Shown here: positions 34,491 through 43,074 of the stretch, piece after piece
Position numbering within the stretch: the stretch's first letter is position 1
How the letters are laid out: every line of letters starts with the position of its first letter
NCBI RefSeq assembly: GCF_017652985.1
Contig: NZ_JAGGDJ010000011.1
Location: 1 to 64,000, forward strand
Length of the DNA: 64,000 nucleotides
Origin: Paenibacillus artemisiicola
GTDB lineage: Bacteria; Bacillota; Bacilli; Paenibacillales; Paenibacillaceae
Reading direction: 5' to 3'
The notes under the pieces: model-generated
Told to the model about the DNA's origin: nothing
Databases searched by the model: none
The model's input: only the letters and a program-made list of their open reading frames with translations
Made by a program: the position numbers and the translations under genes

Positions 34491-35786
34491 CTACGCCGAC
34501 AGTCCCGCCGGCTCCTTGAACGCGAGCAGCCTGCCCTTCGCCTGGACGATGATCATGGCGCCGGCCTTCAGCGTCGGCCCGGTCACCTGCGCGTCCGTCC
34601 GCACCCGCATCGCCGGCCGTCCCGACGCGAGGTCGACGACCGCCAGCGCCCCGTCCGTCTGGGCGACGTACAGGCCTTGCCCGATGAGGTCGAAGCGCGC
34701 GATCGGCTTCTCGAGCCCCGCGTTGTAGGAGAGGCGCGCGCCGTCCGCCGTCCTCACGCCGTAGACGCCGTCCCCGTCGGAGAACAGCAGCCGCCCGTCG
34801 TACGGACCGGCCGCGTACCGCAGTCCCCTCGCCTGATTCGCGACGTAAACGTCGGGCCGGACCTTGGACGGATCCGCGTTCAGCGGGTACCGGTACACGG
34901 CGTGGCCGTAGCCGACGAAGACGTCGTCGCCCTGCAGCAGCAGCTGTCCCGGACCGTAATACACCACGGCCGCCGGATTGACGCCTTCCGGATTGTACAC
35001 GCGGGACTTGACGATCTTGCCGGTCGCGAGGTCGATGGCGTCCAGCGTCGTCAGCAGCGCGTGATCCATGATCGTCTGCTCCCGCGCGGCGTACGCGATC
35101 CCGCCGCGCACGTCGATGGGCAGGCTTTCGTTCGCTAGCTGCCACGACTGCTTGCCGCTGCGAACGTCGATCGCATGCAGCACGTAGGAGCTGTAAGCGC
35201 CCGTATCGACGCTCGACGCCAACAGGTAATGCCCGGCGAACAGCAGATCGCCGTAAAACTCCCCCTGCTTCCACAGGAAGGCGCCGTCGGCGAGCCGGAA
35301 CGCCGCGACCTGGCTGCCCTGGACGTACAGCCGTCCGCCGTTCGCGTACAGCTTGCGGGCGTCCGGGACCGGCTTATCCGCCGTCCATAACGTCTTGCCG
35401 GTCTTGGCGTCCACCTCGACGGCCCGGCCGTCCTCGGACATGGCATAGACGCGTCCCCCCGAGGCCAGCAGGGGCGCCTTCAGCTTGGCACCGGACGACC
35501 ACAGCGTTTTGCCCGTGCCGGCCATGACCGCCTTCAGCTTCCCGCGCTCCAGGAAGAACACCCGCTGCGCGTCCGCGGCGACCCTGCCGCCGCCCGTCGA
35601 ATCCTCGTCGCCCGGTTGATCCGCGGCATGCGTCCAGGCCAGGGCTGCGTCCGGCGTTAGGGCCGCGCCGGCGGCGCCTCGCCCGCCGGAAGGGGCATGC
35701 CGGCCCGCGCTGTCCGCCAGAACGGTCGTCGCGCTCCCCAAGATCGTCAACGCCAGCACGACCGTGGCCAGCTTCATAGGCCGCAT
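34491..35786 (-). CDS. Secreted PQQ-like beta-propeller protein
   Basis: The 431-residue protein begins with a signal peptide (LATVVLALTILGSATTVLA, cleavage near residue 25). The rest is built from repeated blades of the PQQ/WD-like type, such as GRAVEVDAKTGKTLWTA, LHAIDVRSGKQSWQL and DLATGKIVKS. No PQQ-ligand or catalytic residues are evident, so it is more likely a binding or assembly protein outside the membrane. The ATG at 35786 has GGGGG about 9-13 bases upstream. The frame start at 35870 adds 28 residues without a site. No functional partner is apparent among the neighbours. Confidence 0.8.
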   Translation of the reverse strand: MRPMKLATVVLALTILGSATTVLADSAGRHAPSGGRGAAGAALTPDAALAWTHAADQPGDEDSTGGGRVAADAQRVFFLERGKLKAVMAGTGKTLWSSGAKLKAPLLASGGRVYAMSEDGRAVEVDAKTGKTLWTADKPVPDARKLYANGGRLYVQGSQVAAFRLADGAFLWKQGEFYGDLLFAGHYLLASSVDTGAYSSYVLHAIDVRSGKQSWQLANESLPIDVRGGIAYAAREQTIMDHALLTTLDAIDLATGKIVKSRVYNPEGVNPAAVVYYGPGQLLLQGDDVFVGYGHAVYRYPLNADPSKVRPDVYVANQARGLRYAAGPYDGRLLFSDGDGVYGVRTADGARLSYNAGLEKPIARFDLIGQGLYVAQTDGALAVVDLASGRPAMRVRTDAQVTGPTLKAGAMIIVQAKGRLLAFKEPAGLSA

Positions 35787-35880
35787 GGCCGGCACCCCCT
35801 CTCCGTTCACGTTGGTAAGTAGACGGGTCCTTCGCGCGAAAGGTTTCGCTTTAGGCATAATTGCCTTCATTTAACACAAC

Positions 35881-35930
35881 ATATCCGTTACTCCGCCTAT
35901 ACCCGATATCCGTTACTCCGCCTATACCCG
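35881..35930 (+). repeat. Perfect 25-bp tandem duplication
   Basis: ATATCCGTTACTCCGCC followed by TATACCCG occurs twice without a mismatch, at 35881-35905 and 35906-35930. It lies about 95 bases upstream of the beta-propeller gene and 140 bases beyond the AraC gene. Confidence 0.9.
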
Positions 35931-36073
35931 ACTTTTGCCGGTACCGAAACCTTAAGGGGCGCCGAAGATGACAGCGCTTCCGCCGCCCGGACCGGAAGCC
36001 CGAAGGCTTCCTTCCGAACGCGGCGGCGGCACGCGCGCATGATGCGGCCGTACCGCCGCGCGACGTACCGCCG

Positions 36074-36904
36074 TCAAACGTTCGGCTGCGCGCGCATCGT
36101 CTTGCGGTATTCGCTCGGGCTCGAGCCCGTGTACTGCTTGAACATCTTGGAGAATTGATAGAGCGAGCTGCCGACCCGCTCGGCCGCCTCGGAGACGGAC
36201 ATGTTCGTCTCGACCATCCACTGCTTCGCCATCTCCATCCGCCGCTGGTTCATGTATTGCATCGGCGAACGCCCGGTCGCCGATTTGAAGAACCGGATGA
36301 AATAATTCGGATGGAAATGCGCCAGCTCCGCCAGCTGCTCAAGCGTCACGTCGTCCGACAGGTGATGGTCGATGAAGGCCAGCACCCGGCTGACTTTATC
36401 CACGTGGCCGCCGGCCGGCCGGCGCAGGTTCGCGCCCCCGCCCTGCTCCAGGAATTCGCACAGCAGCTCCTGCAGCAGCAGCTTCGCCCGCAAGTTCGAC
36501 GTCAGCTCGCCGCCGCGGTAGTGGCGCACCAGTTCGCCGAACGCGCGCGCCGTCGCCTCGGGATTCGCCGCCGTCACGCAGCTGGGCGTCTCCAGCAGCT
36601 CGAACAGCTCCTGATCGCCGGATCTGGCGTTGAAATGGCAGACATAATGGGAGAACTCGCGGTTGTCGATCGTCCGGACCGACAGCGTCGTTCCGGCGGG
36701 CAGCACGACGAGCTGGCCGGCCCGCGGGGACAGCTCCTCCTCCCCGATCTTGAGCTGGGCGCCTTCGCCCAAAAAATAATAAAGCCGATTGAAATCCGAT
36801 ACCACGTCCGTTTGACGCCAGCTCGCCGTACTCTGAAAGTACGCGGCTTCCGATATATGCAGCTGCATGTTGGCGATATAATTGCTTATGGCTTCCGTTT
36901 GCAT
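36074..36904 (-). CDS. AraC-family transcriptional regulator with cupin-like N-terminus
   Basis: The 276-residue protein has an N-terminal cupin-like sugar-sensing domain (LSPRAGQLVVLPAGT near residue 62). The C-terminal double helix-turn-helix includes LEQLAELAHFHPNYFIRFFKSATGRSPMQY and VSEAAERVGSSLYQFSKMFK. The recognition helix of the second motif reads GSSLYQFSKMF rather than the usual GF.d..YFsr.F pattern. GGGAAGG lies 5-6 bases before the ATG at 36904. Its target is not evident; the neighbouring RCC1-like gene upstream is on the same strand, 45 bases away. Confidence 0.88.
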   Translation of the reverse strand: MQTEAISNYIANMQLHISEAAYFQSTASWRQTDVVSDFNRLYYFLGEGAQLKIGEEELSPRAGQLVVLPAGTTLSVRTIDNREFSHYVCHFNARSGDQELFELLETPSCVTAANPEATARAFGELVRHYRGGELTSNLRAKLLLQELLCEFLEQGGGANLRRPAGGHVDKVSRVLAFIDHHLSDDVTLEQLAELAHFHPNYFIRFFKSATGRSPMQYMNQRRMEMAKQWMVETNMSVSEAAERVGSSLYQFSKMFKQYTGSSPSEYRKTMRAQPNV

Positions 36905-36949
36905 GATTACCTTCCCGTCCCCGTCCTATTCCCGCGAAGCGCCGCCGCG

Positions 36950-38407
36950 TCAGCGGCCGGCGAGCCTCAGCTCGCCGCGCTTGCCGTCCCACGCCGCCTG
37001 TACGCCCAACTGCCTCAGCAGCCCCGCCGGAATCATCGAGACCCCGGAGAAGCTCCGCCGCACGGGCGCCAGTACGACCGGCTTGCCGTCGACGATGCCG
37101 CCGCCCTGCGTCAGCACCGCCGTCGAGCCGCCGTACGTCAGCGTCGTCGCGTAATCCGGCGCGACCGCGAAGCTGCCGCCCAGCGCTTGCAGGACGTCCC
37201 GCATCGGGACCGAAACGTTCCCCCCGTCGATTCGGGCCGGGAACGGAGACAAGAGCCGTTTGCCGTTCACGTAAACGTCGATCGCCGGCTGAACGGGCGT
37301 CGGCGCGTACAGCATCCCGTCGCCGGACGGCCGGACGCTGCCCGTCTCGTTCCAATTGTCCGCGCCCCAGCCCCAGACGCGTCCTTTGGCGTCCAGCGCG
37401 AGGTCATGGTACCCCCCGGACGCGATCGAGACGATGCCGGAAAGCCCCTTGATCCGGCCTTCTTGGCCGTTCGGGCCTTTGCCGATCGTCCACACCTCGC
37501 CGTTCTCGATCAGCAGGAGGCCGTATCCGCCGGCCTGCACTTCCTTCGCCTTCAGCTGCGGATACAGCCGCGCCGGCTTGCCGTCGACGCGCGCCGCCCC
37601 GGGCTTGCCTTCGCGATGGAACGCGGACAGGTCCAGCTTCCACGTCCACGCGCCGCCGCTGCGGTCCACGCCGTACAGCCGGCCGTAATTCGCTTGCGCC
37701 GACAGCTGCTTCATGGCCGGCAGTCCCGCCAGCTTGAACGGCTGCGCGAGCGTCGTTACGCCGTTCGCGTCCCGGCGCACGCCGAGCCCCCATACGCCGC
37801 CGGACGCATCGAGCGCGAATGCCAGATCGCCGCAGGCGATCAGATTCGTCCATTTATAGGTGCCGGGCACGGCGGTTACGGCCGCCTTGCCGTCAGCGCC
37901 GGCATGCGACCAGGTCAGCAGCCGGGCGTCGCCGGTCAGGGCGATGCCGGTTCCCGCTTCCACGGCGGTCACGGCCGTGACGTTGGCGAGGCCCTGCACC
38001 TGCGCCGGCAGCGTCGAAGAACGCGGCGTCGGCTTCAGGCCGGGCACGGAGCCCCATTCCCAGACGGTGCCGTCCGCCTTGCGCGCGACGTTCATGCCGC
38101 TTCCGTTCGTCGCGATGGCGGCAATGCCGGACAAGTTCGGCAGCCGGACCGGCGCCGCGATGCTCGTCACCGCGTTTTGCGCGAGCACGCCGATTTCGCC
38201 GTACAGGTTGCGGCCCCACGACCACACGGTGCCGTCCGCGCGAAGGGCGGCGGAATAGTAGTTGCCGGCGATGATTTGGCTGAACGCCGTTCCGGCGGCC
38301 GGCGCTTGGGCCGGCTGCGCCGCGGAAGCGGGCGCCGCGGCGACGGCGCCCGTCAGCGCCGCGGCCGCAAGCGCGGCCGAGAGCAATTTAGGGTAACGAT
38401 TGGCCAT
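36950..38407 (-). CDS. Secreted RCC1-repeat protein with copper-amine-oxidase-like C-terminal domain
   Basis: The 485-residue protein starts with a signal peptide (LLSAALAAAALTGAVAAAPASA). It continues with several RCC1-type blades, marked by GTVWSWGRNLYGEIG, GTVWEWGS, GVWGLG and GRVWGWGADNWNETG. The C-terminal 120 residues (VYVNGKRLLSPFPARIDGG, then VPMRDVLQALGG) match the copper amine oxidase-like N-terminal domain, a common surface module in Paenibacillus that has no oxidase activity. AAAGGAG lies 8 bases before the ATG at 38407. The role is probably structural or adhesive; no substrate can be named. Confidence 0.82.
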   Translation of the reverse strand: MANRYPKLLSAALAAAALTGAVAAAPASAAQPAQAPAAGTAFSQIIAGNYYSAALRADGTVWSWGRNLYGEIGVLAQNAVTSIAAPVRLPNLSGIAAIATNGSGMNVARKADGTVWEWGSVPGLKPTPRSSTLPAQVQGLANVTAVTAVEAGTGIALTGDARLLTWSHAGADGKAAVTAVPGTYKWTNLIACGDLAFALDASGGVWGLGVRRDANGVTTLAQPFKLAGLPAMKQLSAQANYGRLYGVDRSGGAWTWKLDLSAFHREGKPGAARVDGKPARLYPQLKAKEVQAGGYGLLLIENGEVWTIGKGPNGQEGRIKGLSGIVSIASGGYHDLALDAKGRVWGWGADNWNETGSVRPSGDGMLYAPTPVQPAIDVYVNGKRLLSPFPARIDGGNVSVPMRDVLQALGGSFAVAPDYATTLTYGGSTAVLTQGGGIVDGKPVVLAPVRRSFSGVSMIPAGLLRQLGVQAAWDGKRGELRLAGR

Positions 38408-38522
38408 GTGCAGCGCTCCTTTCGGTAGGTGAACCATCTTTTACACGTTGACGCCGGAGCCCGGAAAAAGGTTGCATGCCTTTCGCGATTCGTTAACCAA
38501 ACAGCAAGTATTTGGCAGAAAC

Positions 38523-38583
38523 AAAAAAGCCCGCGGCGGCTGCGCCGTGGCCTTCAAGGCCCGGAATCGCAACCGCCGCGGAC
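38523..38583 (-). terminator. Terminator of the VOC protein gene
   Basis: On the minus strand GTCCGCGGCGGTTGCG pairs with CGCAGCCGCCGCGGGC, followed by six T. The loop is about 23 bases. Confidence 0.75.
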
Positions 38584-38598
38584 TTCGCGGCGCCCCGT

Positions 38599-38973
38599 TC
38601 AGACGGGGTCCCGATTATCAAAATATTGGCACATCATCAGCGGATTGCCGTCGCAATCCCGGAACGTGAACGCCGCATGGTCGCTATAGCGCGCGAGCGG
38701 ACCGACGGTCACGCCTCTGTCGTGCAGCATGCCGTGCGCCGCCTCGATATCCGGCGTATCGAACGCGAACGACGCGCGCTGCGCCGGCTGCGCGGCTTCG
38801 TCCTTGAACAGGTGCATGACGTACTCCCCGCCGAGGCCGAGCTCGACGAAATCGTTCTTGCCGTAGCCCCGCAGCTCGAGGCCAAGCTTCTCGCAGTACC
38901 AGGCGCTCGCATGGTCCAAATCCCGGACGTAATGCATCACGCCGAACAGTTCCCGCTTCACTAGCGGCTTCAT
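38599..38973 (-). CDS. VOC-superfamily (glyoxalase-like) protein
   Basis: The 124-residue protein has GVMHYVRDLDHASAWYCEKLGLEL at the N-terminus and FTFRDCDGNPLMMCQYF at the end, typical of small VOC proteins. The final metal ligand, often Glu in NxxE, is replaced by MMCQ, so the activity is uncertain. GAGGGG lies 8 bases before the ATG. It has no clear functional link to its neighbours and is unlike the VOC protein at 5320 beyond the shared fold. Confidence 0.85.
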   Translation of the reverse strand: MKPLVKRELFGVMHYVRDLDHASAWYCEKLGLELRGYGKNDFVELGLGGEYVMHLFKDEAAQPAQRASFAFDTPDIEAAHGMLHDRGVTVGPLARYSDHAAFTFRDCDGNPLMMCQYFDNRDPV

Positions 38974-39043
38974 GGGCTATCCCCTCGCTTTCGGCGACCG
39001 GTCGCGATCGCGTACAAGGATCATTACCCGCATCGCCGCGAAG

Positions 39044-39892
39044 CTACGCGTGCTTCTTCGAATCCGGCACGAGGCCGTGCAGCAGCTTCACCGCTTTGGC
39101 CGTGCCCGCCTTCTGCTCTTCCTGCCCTTCGTACTCGACGCTCAGCCAGCCCAAGTAGCCGATGCCCTCGAGCCGCGCGACGATGTCTGCCGCGCCGGCG
39201 TCTCCTTCCGTCGGCGCCACGCCGACGTAATAAGCCTGGCCGCCGAGCGTGCGGTACGTTCCCGGCGTGCCCTCCGGCACCCGCTTGAAGTCCTTGGCGT
39301 GCACGTGCGAGATATACGGCCCGAGCTCCTGGAAGGACGGCCCCGGCTCCTGGTCCACGAGCAGGAAATTGCCCATGTCGAACGTGCTGCGCAGCGCCGG
39401 CGAGTCCACCTGCCGGATCAGTTCCAGCACCTGCTCGCTCCGGCCGGCGAACACGCCGTGATTTTCGAGGCACAGGACGATGTCCCGGCTCTGCGCGTAC
39501 GCCGCGGCTTCCGTCAGTCCCTGCGCGATCCAGGTCTTGCCTTGGTCGTAGCCGATGCCGTCCTTGACGTCGCCGGCGAACACGCGCACGATCCGCGCGC
39601 CCAGCAGCGCCGCCATGTCGACCGAGTTCTTGATATCCGCGAGCGCGGCGGCGCGCTCCGCTTCCGACGGCCGGACGAAGTCGTTGCACGCCCCGAAGCA
39701 CGCCAGTTCCAGCCCCGTCCGGGCCAGCGCCTCGCGCACCGCCGGAACGTCGGTCTCGGCGTTCCAGAAGATGCTCAGCAGCTCGACGCCCTGCGCCCCG
39801 ACGCTTGCCGCGTAGTCGATAAAGTCGGCATTGGTCCACGTGCCGTCCTGCAAATAGTGATGGCAGCTCCATACGCTGACCCCGATTTTCAT
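39044..39892 (-). CDS. Sugar phosphate isomerase/epimerase (xylose-isomerase-like TIM barrel)
   Basis: The 282-residue protein begins with KIGVSVWSCHHYL and contains the metal-ligand landmarks LENHGVF, FDMGNFLL and ISHVHAKDFK. These are typical of IolE/IolI and hexulose epimerase relatives. AAAGGCGG lies about 10 bases before the ATG. It is the last of three same-strand genes: an oxidoreductase, another isomerase and this one. That set suggests an oxidation-isomerisation route for a sugar or inositol derivative. The substrate cannot be told from sequence. Confidence 0.88.
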   Translation of the reverse strand: MKIGVSVWSCHHYLQDGTWTNADFIDYAASVGAQGVELLSIFWNAETDVPAVREALARTGLELACFGACNDFVRPSEAERAAALADIKNSVDMAALLGARIVRVFAGDVKDGIGYDQGKTWIAQGLTEAAAYAQSRDIVLCLENHGVFAGRSEQVLELIRQVDSPALRSTFDMGNFLLVDQEPGPSFQELGPYISHVHAKDFKRVPEGTPGTYRTLGGQAYYVGVAPTEGDAGAADIVARLEGIGYLGWLSVEYEGQEEQKAGTAKAVKLLHGLVPDSKKHA

Positions 39893-39919
39893 AACCGCGT
39901 TTCCGCCTTTCCGGGTACC

Positions 39920-40801
39920 TTACCGGTACCGTTTAATGAATTCCACCGCTTTGCGGATGTCCTGCTCCGGGTTGTCGCCGACCTCGCGCTCGATCGTCAG
40001 GTAGCCGCCGTAGCCGATCGACTGCAGCGCCTTGAAATACGCGCCGAAATCGACGTCGCCCTCGCCGAGCGGCAGCTCCGCGAAATCCGGACCGCCCGAC
40101 GCCATTGCCGCGATCTGCTCGTGAGACATGCCCTCGTAGCCGAGGAAGCCGTACACCTCGCGCGGATCGACGGCGCGCAGCCGGCGGCCGTCCTTCACGT
40201 GCGTGTGCACGATGTAGTCCTTCAGCGTGACGACGCCCTGCACGGGGTCGTCCCCGGTCACCATGACCATGTTCGCCGGGTCGAAATTGACCGATACGCC
40301 GTTCGTGCTCAGCGTGTCCAGAAACCGCTTCAGATGCGCCGCCGGCTCCGGTCCCGTCTCGATCGCGAAGTACGCGTTCATGCTCTTCGCGTACTGTCCC
40401 AGCTCCTCGCAGGCGCTTTGCATGGCCGCGTAGATCGCGCCCCGCTCGTCGTCCGGCACGATGCCGATATGCGTCGTGACGATCGGAGTGCCGAGCTCCA
40501 CCGCGAGGTCGAGAATCCGTTTGGACTTCTCGACTTTGAGCGGATTGGCCGCCGCGTCCTGGAAACCGTGGCCGCCGAGGTCGCCGCACAGGGCCGAGAT
40601 CTCGAGCCCCAAGTCCGCGATGAAGCCGCGCAGCTCCCGGCGCGCCGCTTGGTCCAGGCGAGCCGGATCCATCTCGCCGGATACCGCGTAGATTTGCACG
40701 CCTTCGGCGCCGACGTCCTTTGCCTTGCGCAGTCCTTCGCGCACGCCGACGTTGAAGCTGTCGACGATGACGCCGATTTTATTGCTAAGCGGATTCGCCA
40801 T
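39920..40801 (-). CDS. Sugar phosphate isomerase/epimerase (TIM barrel)
   Basis: The 293-residue protein has GVIVDSFNVGVREGLRKA near the start, IETGPEPAAHLKRFL, NFDPANMVM, and VHTHVKDGRR, the usual metal-binding positions of this family. It ends with IEREVGDNPEQDI, as do many members of this group. The ATG at 40801 is preferred because GAAGGG lies about 9 bases upstream; the ATG at 40810 touches that site. It lies between the Gfo/Idh/MocA gene and the second isomerase gene on the same strand and probably shares their transcript. Confidence 0.88.
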   Translation of the reverse strand: MANPLSNKIGVIVDSFNVGVREGLRKAKDVGAEGVQIYAVSGEMDPARLDQAARRELRGFIADLGLEISALCGDLGGHGFQDAAANPLKVEKSKRILDLAVELGTPIVTTHIGIVPDDERGAIYAAMQSACEELGQYAKSMNAYFAIETGPEPAAHLKRFLDTLSTNGVSVNFDPANMVMVTGDDPVQGVVTLKDYIVHTHVKDGRRLRAVDPREVYGFLGYEGMSHEQIAAMASGGPDFAELPLGEGDVDFGAYFKALQSIGYGGYLTIEREVGDNPEQDIRKAVEFIKRYR

Positions 40802-40936
40802 GTCCATCATCCCTTCGTCTCTTCGAAAATTACCCGCGCCGGGACGGGCGCAAACGAGCCTTCCGCTTCGCAGCCGCCCCGGGGCGAGCCGCTTGCCCGC
40901 CCATCGGCCGGCCAGCCGGCTTTGGCCGAACCGAAT

Positions 40937-42010
40937 TTAGTCGAACCGAATCTCCTTGCCGGACGCCGCCGATTCGTACACCGCGCTCAGCATGCGCGTC
41001 ACTTCCAGGCCGTCCTCCACGGGGCTGAGCGTCTCGCAGCGGCCGAGGCCGCTGTTCACGAAATGCGCGATCTCCCGGCCGAACGCTTCCGTCGCGTCGA
41101 AGCTCGCATGGTCGATCTGCGGCGTCGCGTTGATGATCGCGTCGTGCTTCTCGGACATGACGAGGAGCGCCGGTTCGACTTCCGCGCCGCCCTTGTCGCC
41201 GTACAGCTTGATGTACAGCTCGTCCTTCGCCGCGTGCAGCGTGAAGCTGACGTCGACCATCAGCGACGCGCCGTTCTCGAAGCGGATGACCGCGTTCGCC
41301 GCGTCCTCGACGTCGTTGCGCGACGCGTCGTAATCCGCCGCTTTATAGAAGGAGAGGTTTTGGATATGCGCGCGGTTGCCGAGCCGGTTGTACGTGTTGC
41401 CGCTGACGGATACCACTTTCGGCCGACCCATCAGATACCAGCAGATGTCGATGATATGGACGCCGAGGTCGATCAGCGGCCCGCCGCCGGAACGCTCCTT
41501 GTCCGAAAACCAGCCGCCGGGATTGCCCAGCCTGCGCAGGCACGATGCCTTGGCATAGTAAATCTCGCCCAGCTCGCCCGCGTCGATGAACCGCTTCAGC
41601 ACGTCCACGCTGCCGGCGTAGCGCCGCACGAAGCCGACCTGCAGCACCTTGCCCGAGCGGCGGACCGCTTCCACCACCCGCTCCGCGTCCTCGACCGTCC
41701 GCGTCATCGGCTTCTCGCACAGGACGTGCTTGCCCGCCTCCAGCGCGGCGATGCTGATCTCCGCATGGGTGTTGTTCCACGTGCAGACGCTGACCGCGTC
41801 GATGCCGGGATCCGCCAGCAGCTCCCGGTAATCCGTATACGCCCGCGCCGCGCCGTACTTGTCCGCCGCCGCTTGGGCGCGCTCCCCGTTCAAGTCGCAA
41901 ATCGCCACGATCTCCGCGTCCGGACACCGCTTGTACGCCTCCAAATGCAACCCCGAAATCGATCCCGCGCCGATGACGCCCACGCGCAGCTTGCCGTTCT
42001 CCGTCGCCAC
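40937..42010 (-). CDS. Gfo/Idh/MocA-family NAD(P)-dependent oxidoreductase
   Basis: The 357-residue protein has the Rossmann motif GVIGAGSISGLHLEAY and the catalytic-region EKPMTRTVEDA. It also has LIDLGVHIIDICWYLMG, containing the conserved His/Asp. Members oxidise or reduce sugars, inositols or glycosides. The start is a GTG at 42010 with GGGAG 9 bases upstream, giving an N-terminus that matches the family; the frame to 42064 is longer but lacks a site. The gene is divergent from an AraC regulator and is the first of a three-gene sugar operon. Confidence 0.9.
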   Translation of the reverse strand: MATENGKLRVGVIGAGSISGLHLEAYKRCPDAEIVAICDLNGERAQAAADKYGAARAYTDYRELLADPGIDAVSVCTWNNTHAEISIAALEAGKHVLCEKPMTRTVEDAERVVEAVRRSGKVLQVGFVRRYAGSVDVLKRFIDAGELGEIYYAKASCLRRLGNPGGWFSDKERSGGGPLIDLGVHIIDICWYLMGRPKVVSVSGNTYNRLGNRAHIQNLSFYKAADYDASRNDVEDAANAVIRFENGASLMVDVSFTLHAAKDELYIKLYGDKGGAEVEPALLVMSEKHDAIINATPQIDHASFDATEAFGREIAHFVNSGLGRCETLSPVEDGLEVTRMLSAVYESAASGKEIRFD

Positions 42011-42137
42011 GATAAAATGCTCCCTTCCCCTCCGGCCCCAACGCCGGCTATAATGGCCTTGCAAGACGTAAGCATGACTATCGTAATTAAACCTGCCTCT
42101 ACCTTACCACGTCGTTTCCAACGGGAGAATGCACATT

Positions 42138-42998
42138 ATGCCAACCTACATGGATAATATGATCAGCCCGCTGCCCATCCGGCTGTTCGGCGGCGTCATC
42201 GATCTGAAGAAGCTGCGCGTGCAGTCGCTCGTCATCCAAGGCGCCGGCCATTTGCCCGGCCGCATCCAGCAGCGGACCGACGCCCGGTTCGAGCATTGGG
42301 CGTTCGTCTATATCGGCGGGGGACGCGGCTATTACCAGGCGGGGAGCGGCCCGCGGCAGCCCGTGGAAGCCGGCTCGCTGTTCTGCCTGTATCCCGGCGA
42401 GACGTTCCAATACGGGCCGGAGGAAGGCGGCTTCTGGGACGAATATTACTTCTCGCTCGAGGGCGCGCGCGTGCAGGAATGGCTGGCCGGCTGGTACGGG
42501 GAGCCGGAGACCGTCAGGCCGGTCGGCACCGACGAGAGCTTCTCCGGCAAAATCGAACTCATCTTCCGGCTGCTCGACAGCGCCGTCCCGGCCAATCAGG
42601 ACCGCGCCGCCCTCGCGCTGGAAGCGCTGCTCTTCGACATGTCGCTGCGCTTCAGCCGCGCGGAGACGGACAGCCGCGCGCTGTTCGTCCACCGGCTGCT
42701 CGACGATCTCGCCGGCGCCGTCTACGGCAAGCCGAGCGGAGCGGAAATCGCCGCGAGGCATCATATCTCCGTCCCGACGCTGCGGCGGATCGTGCACGAT
42801 TACACCGGCCATCCGCTCGGCGAATTCATGCACCGGCTGAAGGTCGCGGAGGCGAAGAAGCTGCTGCTGAACACGGACAGGAGCGTCATGGACATCGCGG
42901 GGCTGCTGGGGTACTCCGACGTGTTCTATTTCTCCCGGATCTTCAAGAAATTCGCGGACGCGGCGCCGACGGCGTACCGGTCGCAGATGGGGCGCTGA
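42138..42998 (+). CDS. AraC-family transcriptional regulator
   Basis: The 286-residue protein has an N-terminal cupin-like AraC sensing domain (YIGGGRGYYQAGSG and LYPGETFQYGP). The C-terminal helix-turn-helix includes ISVPTLRRIVHDYTGHPLGEF and VMDIAGLLGYSDVFYFSRIFKKF. The ATG at 42138 has GGGAG 10 bases upstream; the in-frame ATG at 42129 is only one base from that site. It is divergent from the Gfo/Idh/MocA and isomerase genes with 127 bases between them, so it is their probable regulator. Confidence 0.9.
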   Translation: MPTYMDNMISPLPIRLFGGVIDLKKLRVQSLVIQGAGHLPGRIQQRTDARFEHWAFVYIGGGRGYYQAGSGPRQPVEAGSLFCLYPGETFQYGPEEGGFWDEYYFSLEGARVQEWLAGWYGEPETVRPVGTDESFSGKIELIFRLLDSAVPANQDRAALALEALLFDMSLRFSRAETDSRALFVHRLLDDLAGAVYGKPSGAEIAARHHISVPTLRRIVHDYTGHPLGEFMHRLKVAEAKKLLLNTDRSVMDIAGLLGYSDVFYFSRIFKKFADAAPTAYRSQMGR

Positions 42999-43013
42999 CG
43001 CGGCGGAAAGCGC

Positions 43014-43047
43014 AAAAGGCCGCTCCTTCGCGGACGAAGGGGCGGCC
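43014..43047 (-). terminator. Terminator between convergent AraC and kinase-like genes
   Basis: GGCCGCTCCTTCG and CGAAGGGGCGGCC form a 13-bp stem with one mismatch and a CGGA loop. On the minus strand TTTTG follows, fitting the guanylate-kinase-like gene. Confidence 0.75.
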
Positions 43048-43074
43048 CGAGGCCAAACGCGATGGCAGGAACGG

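Noticed and set aside
36155..38428. 757-residue open frame on the plus strand
   Set aside because: It is opposite the AraC and RCC1-type genes and has no domain-like sequence.
38972..42157. 1061-residue open frame on the plus strand
   Set aside because: It lies opposite two isomerase genes and the dehydrogenase gene; Arg/Ala/His-rich composition and no start context mark it as a shadow.
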